62,881 bases of DNA from Candidatus Acidianus copahuensis (lineage in GTDB: Archaea; Thermoproteota; Thermoprotei_A; Sulfolobales; Sulfolobaceae), in the NCBI RefSeq assembly GCF_000632495.1, contig NZ_JFZT01000016.1, positions 1 to 62,881 of the forward strand, written 5' to 3'. The notes beneath the pieces were generated by a model. The model was not told the DNA's origin, searched no databases, and saw nothing but the letters and a program-made list of their open reading frames with translations. Positions 52,086-60,183 of the stretch are shown one piece after another. How positions within the stretch are numbered: position 1 is the stretch's first letter; each line of letters starts with the position of its first letter. The position numbers and the translations under genes were made by a program.

Positions 52086-52420
52086 TTGCCGTTGTCAGTA
52101 GTTTCGCTTAAATTGTGACATTTTTATGCATTTCACGTTTTTTCACTTCCAACCAAAATATTTAATATATTCTAAAAACAATATTATTCTGTCCCACATG
52201 TGGGTATGTATACCCGAAGGAGGGACTATGAAAGAGTAAAGGATGAGGAGGAACTAAGCATGTGCGGGTTTCCACACACCTAAGGTCTTTGACAAGATCT
52301 TCAGGACTGTGGGTAGGGTTATCCCGCTAATGGGGCGCGATGATGAGCTTCAGCTCAGAACGTGGTGAAGCCCAAGGGTTTTATGGACATGGTGAAAAAT
52401 GTACGTAAAACCCAAACCCC
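52086..52420 (+). repeat. 335-bp dispersed repeat, copy B2 (tnpB 3'-end relic)
   Basis: Inverted match of 11162-11499. In sense direction it reads CPTCGYVYPKEG, then, after a stop and shifts, VFDKIFRTVGRVIPLMGRD and NVVKPKGFMDM...NVRKTQT. Zinc-ribbon-like cysteines and the closing peptide suggest the end of a tnpB gene. It ends about 90 bases before the exoprotein gene at 52512 and may supply part of its upstream region. Confidence 0.7.
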
Positions 52421-52511
52421 CATCAAGATATATTCCCCTTAGACTGTTTGTGACTTTGCTTAAATCCTATTTTGGAAGAGTTTTATTTTACTCAAAAACA
52501 AGATAAACGAC

Positions 52512-53177
52512 ATGGAAAAAGCACTATCTGCTAAGATCAAACTTCTAGCTGGATCTATAGCCCTGCTTATCGCATTTACAATATTTATTATTTACCTCCC
52601 CACCATTACTTCCCTCTTACATTCCAGTTCCTCACAAACCAAAGTAATTGATTCACAGGCAGTAGATAAAGTTATAGGAGGTAATTGGATTGAGAACATA
52701 TCCTCCTCTGGAAATGCAGTTATTAATGGTACGGAAGCTAAGGTAACTTTCTCTAATGGCACATCAACCGAGATATCTACTTCACAGATCCAAACAGGTA
52801 AAATATCACAATACCTTCAATTTATAGACAATGGACTAAATAGTATATCGTTTTATAGTTTTTATCAAAATAATAGTAGTATATTGCAGATAACTATATT
52901 GAATTACTCCTCTAAGTCTCAAGCAGAAAGCGTGTTTGAACTAGCACTTGGAGCGGTAGAGGAGTTACAGTCAAGTAATCTATCAATCTCTAATTTTAGC
53001 TCTTCAAATCTAAGTATACACGTCTTCAATATAACAAACTATAAGGCCTTTGTAGTAGAAGGTAAGGGGTTTTCCATTGCCATCGGGGAAAATGGAAATC
53101 AAATAGCTACGGTCTTTTTGAAACCAGAAAATAGGACTGCTGTAGAAAGCCTAATAAAATACCTTATTAAAGTATAG
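52512..53177 (+). CDS. membrane-anchored exoprotein, unknown
   Basis: 221 residues. One N-terminal helix at about 12-32 (LAGSIALLIAFTIFIIYLP), then an outer domain very rich in Ser, Asn and Ile with many N-x-S/T sequons. It is probably heavily glycosylated. Same general plan as the protein at 20910-21713, including a C-terminal helix before the end, but without clear sequence match by eye. Its 3' end overlaps the convergent molybdenum enzyme gene by 11 bases. Confidence 0.62.
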   Translation: MEKALSAKIKLLAGSIALLIAFTIFIIYLPTITSLLHSSSSQTKVIDSQAVDKVIGGNWIENISSSGNAVINGTEAKVTFSNGTSTEISTSQIQTGKISQYLQFIDNGLNSISFYSFYQNNSSILQITILNYSSKSQAESVFELALGAVEELQSSNLSISNFSSSNLSIHVFNITNYKAFVVEGKGFSIAIGENGNQIATVFLKPENRTAVESLIKYLIKV

Positions 53178-53775
53178 GTCTTTTTGCACTATGTTTCCCG
53201 TTATGCCCCTTAAATCTTTCCTCGTCCCAAACATATCCTCTCTCGTGATAACCATAATTTTCCCAATAGCCATCAACGTAATTTTGAACCAACTCTATTT
53301 CTGTTAGCCACTTTGCGCTCTTCCATCCATAAAGGTGGGGCATAAATGGCCTTGCAGGAAATCCTTGCTCTCTACTTAGCGGTTTTCCGTTAACTAATAA
53401 GGCTATTATCGAATCATCAGAAATTACGTCCTCTAAAGGGACAATCGAGGAATATCCATCAAGCGAGTAAAATATGACCCACTTTGCACTATCCTTGACT
53501 TTTGCCATGTCCAATAAATCCTTTATTTTTATTCCATCCCATTCTACATCCTTTACGCTCCAGCCAGTAACGCAATGAAAATCCTTTTTGTAATGCACGT
53601 TAATCATTTTAAGTAATTCGTCATAGTTAAATTCCAACTCCCTTTCCACTAATCCGGAGACTTTTAGCCTATAACTGTTTAACTCAACCTTGGGGACTCC
53701 GAGAGCAGCGTAATGTATAAACTTCTTTATGTATCTCTGTCCAGGAGGTAATACATTATCTTGTTTTGTTTCCAT
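53167..53775 (-). CDS. sulfite oxidase/YedY-like molybdopterin oxidoreductase
   Basis: 202 residues from METKQDN; the frame is open eight codons upstream. The molybdenum-ligating cysteine is in KKDFHCVTGWSVKDVEWDG, the hallmark of the sulfite oxidase/YedY (MsrP) catalytic domain, followed by SREQGFPARPFMPHLYGWKS and a W-rich end. Unlike bacterial YedY no Tat signal or membrane helix is present, so it should act in the cytosol. The substrate is unknown: sulfite, or oxidised methionine or sulfoxides by analogy. Stand-alone; no YedZ-like heme partner is adjacent. Confidence 0.87.
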   Translation of the reverse strand: METKQDNVLPPGQRYIKKFIHYAALGVPKVELNSYRLKVSGLVERELEFNYDELLKMINVHYKKDFHCVTGWSVKDVEWDGIKIKDLLDMAKVKDSAKWVIFYSLDGYSSIVPLEDVISDDSIIALLVNGKPLSREQGFPARPFMPHLYGWKSAKWLTEIELVQNYVDGYWENYGYHERGYVWDEERFKGHNGKHSAKRPIL

Positions 53776-53906
53776 AAGTAGTATTCTCGTTAACAGCATT
53801 TAAGAGTATATTAGAAATATTCTTTCACTTACTTTAGTACGTTAATAGAAGTTTCTGTTTACCTTGAGTTGTAGGTGAACTACTTTGACCTTTGGATCTA
53901 CTTAAA

Positions 53907-53938
53907 GCCGTTGAAAGCAGTTTCACTTAAATAGTCAC
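53907..53938 (+). repeat. terminal fragment of the B repeat at a host stop codon
   Basis: The run GCCGTTGAAAGCAGTTTCAC and the following TTAAATAGTCAC correspond to the first 32 bases of repeat B2 (52089 onward). The fragment includes the stop codon of the GT39-like gene (53935-53937). Confidence 0.5.
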
Positions 53939-55101
53939 TTTGGTATTTGTGGAATTTCAGCACGAACGTCCTTAGAGGGTTTTCTAGCTAACATTTTCTT
54001 GCCTAGCGCAAATAGTGAAACTACAACGTAAGTGTCCACAAATGGAGCGAAGTCCGTGTAGTAGAAGCTGAACATTGTGTGATTTCCTAAAAAGTAGACT
54101 GCTAGAAAACCTAACCACTCTGTCCATCCAAACATCGTAAGCATAATCATCTTTTTTTCCCTTAATATAAAGGCTATTGGAGTGGAAAAGAGCCATAGAA
54201 ACATTACAAGGGGGTTTATATTAGCGTAAAATCCGTGACCCATATAAAATGGGTGTATGTCTAAGAACCATCCCCATGGAGTTGATATCTGACTCACTGC
54301 GGAAAGAGCTATATGACCATTAGTTATGTCCCAAGCTACCATGTGATAATACTTGATTTTTATCCATTGAATTAGCCCTCCAGTATAGGCTATAATGGGA
54401 GAGGATACAGCTAAATAAGCAAACGCTGGAATGACTATTCCATAAATTGTCCTTCTTAGAGGGCTTTTCATAACTTCTCCAACATAATATAGAAATGGAA
54501 AGATCAACACTAATGCAGGTTCTTTAGAGGCTGCTGCTAAACCCAAGAATATTGATGCTAATAGAATTTTATCCTTCATAAGAAAATAAAATGAGAGGAA
54601 AGCGAAGAACGATACGTATATGTCAAGCATTGCAATACCGTGAAGTAACCACAGATTCGGGTCCATAGCTATCATAAACGCTGCCATTAGACCCCCTAAC
54701 TTTCCTATCTTTCCTCCCCCTAACAATGAACTTCCTAGGAAGAAGGCAACTATAAGCATTAGGTCTCCTAAAATCCAGCTAGGTAATCTCCACGCTATTG
54801 GATAATACCCAAGGATGGCTATAAATATATCCATTATAAACTTCGCAAGAGGAGGATGGGAGTAGTTCATATAAGTTGCAATTCCGGACTCATTAGAATA
54901 AGGAAAATACATCGGTGGAGTTACGTGGAAAATAAACTTAAGGTAATTATAAGCTGCAGTAGGGTACCACACTTCGTCCCCTATATATGCTTTAACAGGC
55001 GCAAAAGTTTTCACAGTTAGGTATGTATACACCCCAACCATTATTGCCAAAGCTACGTAAAACAGCCTATTTACTAGCTTATCCCTTTTTCTATCCTCCA
55101 T
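53935..55101 (-). CDS. GT39-like membrane glycosyltransferase (protein O-mannosyltransferase family)
   Basis: 388 residues. First helix at about 12-30, then an outer loop with the acidic motif YIGDEVWYPTAAYNYL (the DE motif used by GT-C enzymes), NYSHPPLAKFIMDIFIAILG (the HPPL motif typical of the GT39 family), and about nine more helices. It uses dolichyl-phosphate-linked sugars to glycosylate proteins or lipids on the outer face. It is shorter than eukaryotic PMTs because the MIR region is absent, as usual in archaea. Its stop codon is in a fragment of repeat B. Confidence 0.8.
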   Translation of the reverse strand: MEDRKRDKLVNRLFYVALAIMVGVYTYLTVKTFAPVKAYIGDEVWYPTAAYNYLKFIFHVTPPMYFPYSNESGIATYMNYSHPPLAKFIMDIFIAILGYYPIAWRLPSWILGDLMLIVAFFLGSSLLGGGKIGKLGGLMAAFMIAMDPNLWLLHGIAMLDIYVSFFAFLSFYFLMKDKILLASIFLGLAAASKEPALVLIFPFLYYVGEVMKSPLRRTIYGIVIPAFAYLAVSSPIIAYTGGLIQWIKIKYYHMVAWDITNGHIALSAVSQISTPWGWFLDIHPFYMGHGFYANINPLVMFLWLFSTPIAFILREKKMIMLTMFGWTEWLGFLAVYFLGNHTMFSFYYTDFAPFVDTYVVVSLFALGKKMLARKPSKDVRAEIPQIPK

Positions 55102-55461
55102 AAAATTAAAGAGAATTAATAGGTAATAAATTTCCTCAAAACATTTTACATAATTATCTTGAATTTTATTTAATATTCAATATAATCATTTGCCTTGAAA
55201 TGGTTAAACTGCCAAGAAAGCTACTAAAGAACTAGAAATTAAACTATCTGCCTTTCATTATCATTTGACTTATAGGAATTGTCATAGCTTAAGCATATAC
55301 AAACTCCTCCAATTCTCTTACAATCAAGTTCCGTTCTAGTAGCAGACTCCATGATTATATAGTTTACAGGATCCCTTATAACTTATATATCTGATAAACT
55401 CTTTTTCTCCGTAAAAGTATATATAAAAAAGTATAAGTAGATGTAATACCGCTTATCTATT
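55102..55461. other. 360-bp gap, one doubtful tiny frame
   Basis: AT-rich. On the minus strand 55239-55352 encodes 37 residues with three cysteines (MESATRTELDCKRIGGVCIC and onward) behind a TATATAATC stretch, but nothing else supports it as a gene. No repeats of the window's families. Confidence 0.3.
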
Positions 55462-56904
55462 TCAATAATTCTTTTTTATAATGAAATATATTCTCTTTCC
55501 TTCCCACGATTTAGCTTTCTCTGGAAAATCTTCCCTATAGTGGTTTCCTCTACTCTCCTCCCTCATCAATGCAGACCTTGCCATAAGAGCTGAAACTAAC
55601 ATAGCGTTAGACTCCTCAGATGGACATGAAGGTATTGCTGAGTAGATGTTTGATGCTAGCTTTAACTTTTCTCCATTCCTTATCACTCCTAAATAACTCC
55701 AGTTTATTTCCCTTATTCTATCTACACTAATAGTTTTTCCGCCATTGCTAAGATTAACCCTTTCTATTATACCGTCTTCTGGATCTCCAAGTCCTTCCCA
55801 TTTATCCACGTAATTTGAAATATTGTAGCCAAATACTAAACCCTCGATAAGAGAGTTACTAGCGAGCCTGTTGGCTCCGTGAAGTCCAGTATCGCTCACC
55901 TCTCCTACAGCGTAAAGCCCTACTACGTTTGTCTCTCCCCTAATGTTAACTCTGATTCCACCGTCAACGAAGTGGGCTCCAGGAAATACTTTTATTTTGT
56001 CCTTAGGAGTAAGTCCATGTCTTTTCAGGTAGGCGTTTACAACGGGGAACTTCTGTTCGAAGCACTCAATTCCTGAGAGATCCATAAATACCTCATTTCC
56101 CTTTTCGTACTCTATGTATATTGCTCTAGATAGGACGTCCCTAGGAGCTAGTTCTCCCCTGCTGTCATAGTTAAGGGTAAATCTTTCACCTTTACTATTA
56201 ACGAGGACTGCTCCTTCACCTCGGAGGGTTTCTGTCATGAGGAATACCTCTCCATCTAGCGCTGTTACTGTAGGGTGAAATTGAACAAATTCCATGTCAG
56301 ATAGGTAAGCCCCTGATCTAAACGCAACGGCCATACCGTCTCCGGTATTTGTTGGTTGATTAGACGTGAACTTAAAGAGAAATCCATATCCTCCAGTAGC
56401 TAGTATAACCTTATCCTCCTCAACTTCACCAGATCTTAAAACTAAACTCTTAACCTTCCCATCCTTAACCTTAAGGCTTAGCAAAGTATCTTCAATTATT
56501 GGTATTCCCATCTCTTTAGCCTTCTTAAGGAGGAAGAAATATAATTCCCTACCTGTCTCATCAGTCTTATGCATTACCCTCCTTTTAGAGTGGCCTCCTT
56601 CAAGCCTTAGACCCTTATCAAATTCAAAGCCTAATTTTATTAAATTCTCTACCGCTTCCTTGGCCTTTGATGTAACGTATTCTACAGTTTTTACATCGCA
56701 CATTCCATCTCCTGTCTTCAACGTGTCCTCAGCGTGGATAATAGGGGAATCATCTCTTGATATTGCGACAGCCATCCCTCCCTTAGCTATAGGCGTGGAA
56801 CCTCCGTCAACGTCTTTACTTATTACCTTTACGTTATATCCTTCCTTTTTAAGGAAAACTGCTGAGGATAGGCCTGCAATACCTGATCCTACTACTATCA
56901 TCAT
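55462..56904 (-). CDS. nadB: L-aspartate oxidase
   Basis: 480 residues. FAD-binding MIVVGSGIAGLSSAVFLKKE at the start, the substrate motif GGSTPIAKGGMAVAIS, the capping domain with FHPTVTALDG, and GLYAVGEVSDTGLHGANRLA followed by SNSLIEGLVFG. It oxidises L-aspartate to iminoaspartate for NAD synthesis. The C-terminal helical domain is short compared with bacterial enzymes, as in other Sulfolobales. It follows nadA by three bases; nadC is not in this window. Confidence 0.94.
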   Translation of the reverse strand: MMIVVGSGIAGLSSAVFLKKEGYNVKVISKDVDGGSTPIAKGGMAVAISRDDSPIIHAEDTLKTGDGMCDVKTVEYVTSKAKEAVENLIKLGFEFDKGLRLEGGHSKRRVMHKTDETGRELYFFLLKKAKEMGIPIIEDTLLSLKVKDGKVKSLVLRSGEVEEDKVILATGGYGFLFKFTSNQPTNTGDGMAVAFRSGAYLSDMEFVQFHPTVTALDGEVFLMTETLRGEGAVLVNSKGERFTLNYDSRGELAPRDVLSRAIYIEYEKGNEVFMDLSGIECFEQKFPVVNAYLKRHGLTPKDKIKVFPGAHFVDGGIRVNIRGETNVVGLYAVGEVSDTGLHGANRLASNSLIEGLVFGYNISNYVDKWEGLGDPEDGIIERVNLSNGGKTISVDRIREINWSYLGVIRNGEKLKLASNIYSAIPSCPSEESNAMLVSALMARSALMREESRGNHYREDFPEKAKSWEGKRIYFIIKKNY

Positions 56905-56907
56905 ACG

Positions 56908-57855
56908 TCACTCTTGTAACGCTTTTATAGTTCTTTCGAAAGCTTCCTTAGCCTTATCTGCAACGTCGCGCGGAACCTTTACTTCAAATACCTCCTCTTC
57001 CAATGATCTCTTAACCTTATCCAAAGTAATCATCGCCATATAAGGACATCTAGCACAAGCGCACCTCTCCATTGTAACAAATGGGTGAAACGTCTTTCCT
57101 GGAACTTGAATTTGAAGAGCGTTGATCATCCCTAATTCAGTAGCTACTATAAATTCGTTAGAACTGATCTTCCTAGAGAACTCAATCATCTGGTTTGTCG
57201 ATCCGACGAAGTCGGCTGACTCAATTATCTCTTGTGGAGCTTCAGGGTGAGCTAAAAGTAAGGCATTTGGATGTTCCTTTCTCACTATTTCAACCATCTT
57301 CCTAGTATAATTTGCGTGAACTATACACCTCCCATTCGGCGGTACTTTTATCAGTTTTTTGCCGGTTTTTTTCTCGACGTAATTTGCTAAGTTTGCGTCA
57401 GGACCGAAGAGTATTACGTCAGAGTCTATCTTGTTCACAATCTTTACTGCAGTGGAAGACGTTACTATGTAGTCAGCCAACGCTTTAACGTATATGCTCG
57501 TGTTAATGTATAGGACTACAGGGGCTCTTGGGTATTCCTCTTTAAATTTCTTTAATGTCTTTACATCTAAGGCGTCTGACAGAGAACAACCTGCTTCAGG
57601 ATCTGGAGTTAGGACTTTCTTGTCTGGATTAAGGGCAGAGGCTTGCTCAGCCATAAAGTGAACCCCTGCAAACACGATAATATCCGCGTTTGTCCTCATA
57701 GCTTTTACAGCCAAATCGTAAGAGTCACCAGTAAAGTCTGAGACTAGTTGGACGCCGTATTCCATGTAATTATGCCCTAGGATTATTGCGTTTTTCTCTT
57801 TCTTAAGTCTCTTTACCTCCTTGATTAACTCTTCAATTCCAGACATTCCGAACAC
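56908..57855 (-). CDS. nadA: quinolinate synthase
   Basis: 315 residues. AIILGHNYMEYGVQLVSDFT at the N-terminus and three cluster-ligating cysteines in PEAGCSLSD, GRCIVHANYTRKM and ERCACARCPYM. It condenses iminoaspartate with dihydroxyacetone phosphate using a [4Fe-4S] cluster. First gene of the nadA-nadB operon, so product and substrate are made together. The start could be the methionine at 57846 (MSGIEEL). Confidence 0.94.
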   Translation of the reverse strand: MFGMSGIEELIKEVKRLKKEKNAIILGHNYMEYGVQLVSDFTGDSYDLAVKAMRTNADIIVFAGVHFMAEQASALNPDKKVLTPDPEAGCSLSDALDVKTLKKFKEEYPRAPVVLYINTSIYVKALADYIVTSSTAVKIVNKIDSDVILFGPDANLANYVEKKTGKKLIKVPPNGRCIVHANYTRKMVEIVRKEHPNALLLAHPEAPQEIIESADFVGSTNQMIEFSRKISSNEFIVATELGMINALQIQVPGKTFHPFVTMERCACARCPYMAMITLDKVKRSLEEEVFEVKVPRDVADKAKEAFERTIKALQE

Positions 57856-58004
57856 ATGTTCTGTACTTTAAAAGATAATAAACTTTTTTATCAAAATCTT
57901 CTACATATGCTGAATATACCGTTCTCCATAATTAACCGAGTTAAAATAATCTTAAATATTTAATATAGTAAAATTTTTTTAACTTTAACGCTTTAGATAA
58001 TGGC

Positions 58005-58370
58005 ATGTCTCAAGATATTGTTCAAATATCAAAGCTACCTGAGAAGGAAAGAGAAAACGCAATGGAAAAACTTTTCGAAGGTTTAATGAAAATGAATGAC
58101 GATAAAGCTAAGCTTGACGCTCTCAAGTCACTTATTAAGGAAATGGTAGAGAAAGCTACTGATGATGAGTATATAAACCTTTGCTTAACAAACTTAAAGA
58201 TCGCTTCTAAGTTACCAGATGAACAGCTTAAGCCATTTATACAGTTAAGATTGAGGGCTTCACAAGAACTTCCAGCAAATCTATCAAAAAGAGATAATGA
58301 TATGATGCAAAAAGCATTAAAAATGTTGGATCCCAAAACAGCTGAAAAAATTTCTAGAAATATGAGATAA
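58005..58370 (+). CDS. small helical protein, unknown (121 aa)
   Basis: Soluble, fully helical and highly charged protein (MSQDIVQISKLPEKERENAM onward). Acidic and basic helices are spaced like a helical-repeat or four-helix bundle; one cysteine. It has its own promoter (AATATTTAATATAG), divergent from nadA, and a T-rich terminator. It looks like a Sulfolobales-specific protein; no function can be assigned. Confidence 0.6.
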   Translation: MSQDIVQISKLPEKERENAMEKLFEGLMKMNDDKAKLDALKSLIKEMVEKATDDEYINLCLTNLKIASKLPDEQLKPFIQLRLRASQELPANLSKRDNDMMQKALKMLDPKTAEKISRNMR

Positions 58371-58384
58371 TCTTTTTTCTTTTT
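58371..58384 (+). terminator. T-rich terminator after the 121-aa gene
   Basis: TCTTTTTTCTTTTT directly follows the stop codon, the usual U-rich archaeal termination signal. Confidence 0.55.
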
Positions 58385-58831
58385 AGAAAAAATGAATAAA
58401 ATTAGTATTTTCTGGGAGATTTTCACGTGTAGGTAAACAGTTTTGGCCTCTTTATATTTCCTTACTTTTTGAGGATACCTGGTAAAATTGACCCTTTATT
58501 TTCATATAACCTTTTTAGAGAAGACAATTAGACTTTCAGTTCACTGTTAATCCTAATAAGGAGAATTAATCTATATATACCTTGTACACAAGTTTAGTGG
58601 ACTTGAATCATCCATCACTATGAATCCCTTTGTGGAACTATCTCATCAACAATCTAATAGGATTGTATTGAAGTTAACAAGTTTAACTCTCAGTTCCTGA
58701 GGTACACCGTAACTTTATCAAATCCGCTAAGAGTTCTCTTTTGGATAAAAGGAGATCATGAGTTTTTAAAGTGATCTTAGTTCCACTCCTACAGTTTAGA
58801 CTATAATTAGAGATTGACCAATTGATCGGTT
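58385..58831. other. 450-bp gap before the first tnpB element
   Basis: No ORF and no clear repeat; frames are broken throughout. Directly to the right begins the IS605-type hairpin. Confidence 0.4.
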
Positions 58832-58870
58832 ACAACTGAAAGCCTCGCTCTTTAGAGCGGGGATGTGGTT
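58832..58870 (+). repeat. left-end hairpin A5 of tnpB element 1
   Basis: ACAACTGAAAGCC, then the 8-bp stem CCTCGCTC-TTTA-GAGCGGGG and ATGTGGTT. It is the imperfect palindrome expected at an IS200/IS605 left end. Confidence 0.8.
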
Positions 58871-58907
58871 AAGAAAAAGTTTATAAAAAGATAGAGAGTA
58901 ACTCCTA

Positions 58908-60065
58908 ATGATGGCTGGTATGGTAGGTAAACTTAAGAAGAATAAGAAGGGCTCAGACCCTATGCCTGCCATACCAGTCCCCAAACGCACCATAACTGTA
59001 GAACTTATACCAACAAAAGAACAGGAGGAGTTAAAAGACCTAGGCGACCTATGTTCAAAACTATGGAATCAAGTAAACTATGAAAGGAAAAGACAGTTCT
59101 TTAACGGTGAACATGGTGTTGATATCAAGGGTACCTATAACAAGTGGTATAATGAGTACAAGGACATGATAGGTACAATAACAGCACAACAAGTTTTAAA
59201 CAAGAACAATGAGGCATGGAGGTCATTCTTTTCCTTGTTAAGGGCAAAGAAAAAATTACTACTACCATTCACCAAGAAGGTCAACCCACCTGGTTATTGG
59301 AAAGATAGGAAGGAGAGGAAGTTGATAATAGTGCTAAGGAAAGACCAATATAAGATAGATGAAGAGAAACAGGAGATTGAACTACGCCATTTAGGGAAAT
59401 TCAAGGACTTGGCAATAAGATACAATGGGGAAATATACTATAGAGGGGAACATGGGAGGTTAGAAATAATATATAACCCCGTTTTGCATAAGTGGTATGC
59501 CCACATTACTTTAAAGGCAAGTGAGAAACTTAATAGAAAGACAGGTAAGTGGATAAAGGTACCACTAACACCTAAAGGTAATTTAGTAGGTGGGATAGAT
59601 ATAGGGATAAACAATCTCTTTGCTGTCTATGTATCAGACGGTACACAGATGTTAATCAAGACTAGAGTGTTGAAGTCTATCTCGTACTACTTCATGAAAT
59701 TGATAAGTATGAAACAGAAGTTGAAGAACGTTGCTGAAGAGTATGGTATAACTGTTGAGTTTGTTAACGAGTCGTATACCTCGACCACTTGTCCCATTCA
59801 CGGTAAGGGTTGTGGTGAAAGAGTATACAGAGGACTGTTTAAGTGTACAACGTCTAACAAAGTATATAACGCTGATTTGGTTGGTGCGTTTAACATGTCC
59901 ATAATCCCGAGTCCTAATGATGGTGGTGTTGAGGGAACCACCACCAGAGGGATAGGGATAAGTTGGGGTAAGACCACCCCACTGGTCTATATGTGGACGA
60001 GAGGATCGGGGCTAGTAGCTAGCTATGATTCTATGAGGGTGAAACGTATGGATCAAAACCTATGA
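58908..60065 (+). CDS. TnpB with internal deletion of the RuvC-II region
   Basis: 385 residues from 58908, or about 367 from the ATG at 58962 (MPAIPVPKRTITVEL), which matches the usual TnpB start. RuvC-I GGIDIGINNLFAVYV and RuvC-III/zinc part TTCPIHGKGCGERV...NADLVGAFN are present. Relative to the copy at 61498 a block of 76 codons between MKQKL and NVAEE is missing, removing the helical bridge and RuvC-II segment. The frame is preserved, and the junction lies at a short repeat AAGTT. A nuclease of this form is probably inactive. It may be simply decaying, or retain RNA/DNA binding. Confidence 0.85.
   Translation: MMAGMVGKLKKNKKGSDPMPAIPVPKRTITVELIPTKEQEELKDLGDLCSKLWNQVNYERKRQFFNGEHGVDIKGTYNKWYNEYKDMIGTITAQQVLNKNNEAWRSFFSLLRAKKKLLLPFTKKVNPPGYWKDRKERKLIIVLRKDQYKIDEEKQEIELRHLGKFKDLAIRYNGEIYYRGEHGRLEIIYNPVLHKWYAHITLKASEKLNRKTGKWIKVPLTPKGNLVGGIDIGINNLFAVYVSDGTQMLIKTRVLKSISYYFMKLISMKQKLKNVAEEYGITVEFVNESYTSTTCPIHGKGCGERVYRGLFKCTTSNKVYNADLVGAFNMSIIPSPNDGGVEGTTTRGIGISWGKTTPLVYMWTRGSGLVASYDSMRVKRMDQNL
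58913..58980 (+). promoter_or_regulatory. 15-bp stem-loop over the tnpB start, copy 1
   Basis: 5' arm 58913-58927 pairs with 58965-58980 with one bulged T (58978) and one G-T pair. The loop ends with the in-frame ATG at 58962. The element at 61488-61555 keeps the stem although its sequence differs, including a T-A to C-G exchange. Could control translation, be part of a guide-like RNA, or be a transposon-end structure. Confidence 0.6.
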
Positions 60066-60066
60066 A

Positions 60067-60106
60067 CCGCTCTGAGGGGAACCCTTCAGGGCGGGGAGGA
60101 AGTCAG
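60067..60106 (+). repeat. right-end hairpin of tnpB element 1
   Basis: CCGCTCTGA pairs with TCAGGGCGG around an inner GGG-GAA-CCC hairpin, then GGAGGAAGTCAG closes the element. In this family the 3' end of tnpB plus the right end is where the guide (omega/reRNA) is made. The same start, CCGCTCTGA, is the last sequence of the window after the second tnpB. Confidence 0.75.
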
Positions 60107-60183
60107 ATTCCTGGATAAGGTACATAATCTAGATGAGGTTTTTTATCCTAAATGGATAAAAACGAGATAACCTTGTATAAGCT

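Larger units (their letters stand above)
58832..60106 (+). mobile_element. IS1341-type (tnpB-only IS200/IS605) element, copy 1
   Basis: Left hairpin at 58832-58870, a 5' stem-loop, tnpB, and right hairpin at 60067-60106. No Y1 transposase (tnpA) is present, so the element is non-autonomous. Highly similar to the element at 61410 onward. Confidence 0.8.

Noticed and set aside
55239..55352. 37-codon Cys-containing frame on the minus strand
   Set aside because: Only a TATA-like stretch supports it; no ribosome binding site, neighbour coupling or family match.
56366..57043. 225-codon frame opposite nadA/nadB
   Set aside because: Long, but its composition (Ser/Pro/Leu/Ile) is that of an antisense shadow, and it spans the junction of two conserved genes.
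58022..58426. 134-codon frame on the minus strand over the 121-aa gene
   Set aside because: The rightward frame has the better start, promoter and terminator; the leftward frame is Ser/Phe/Leu-rich shadow sequence.
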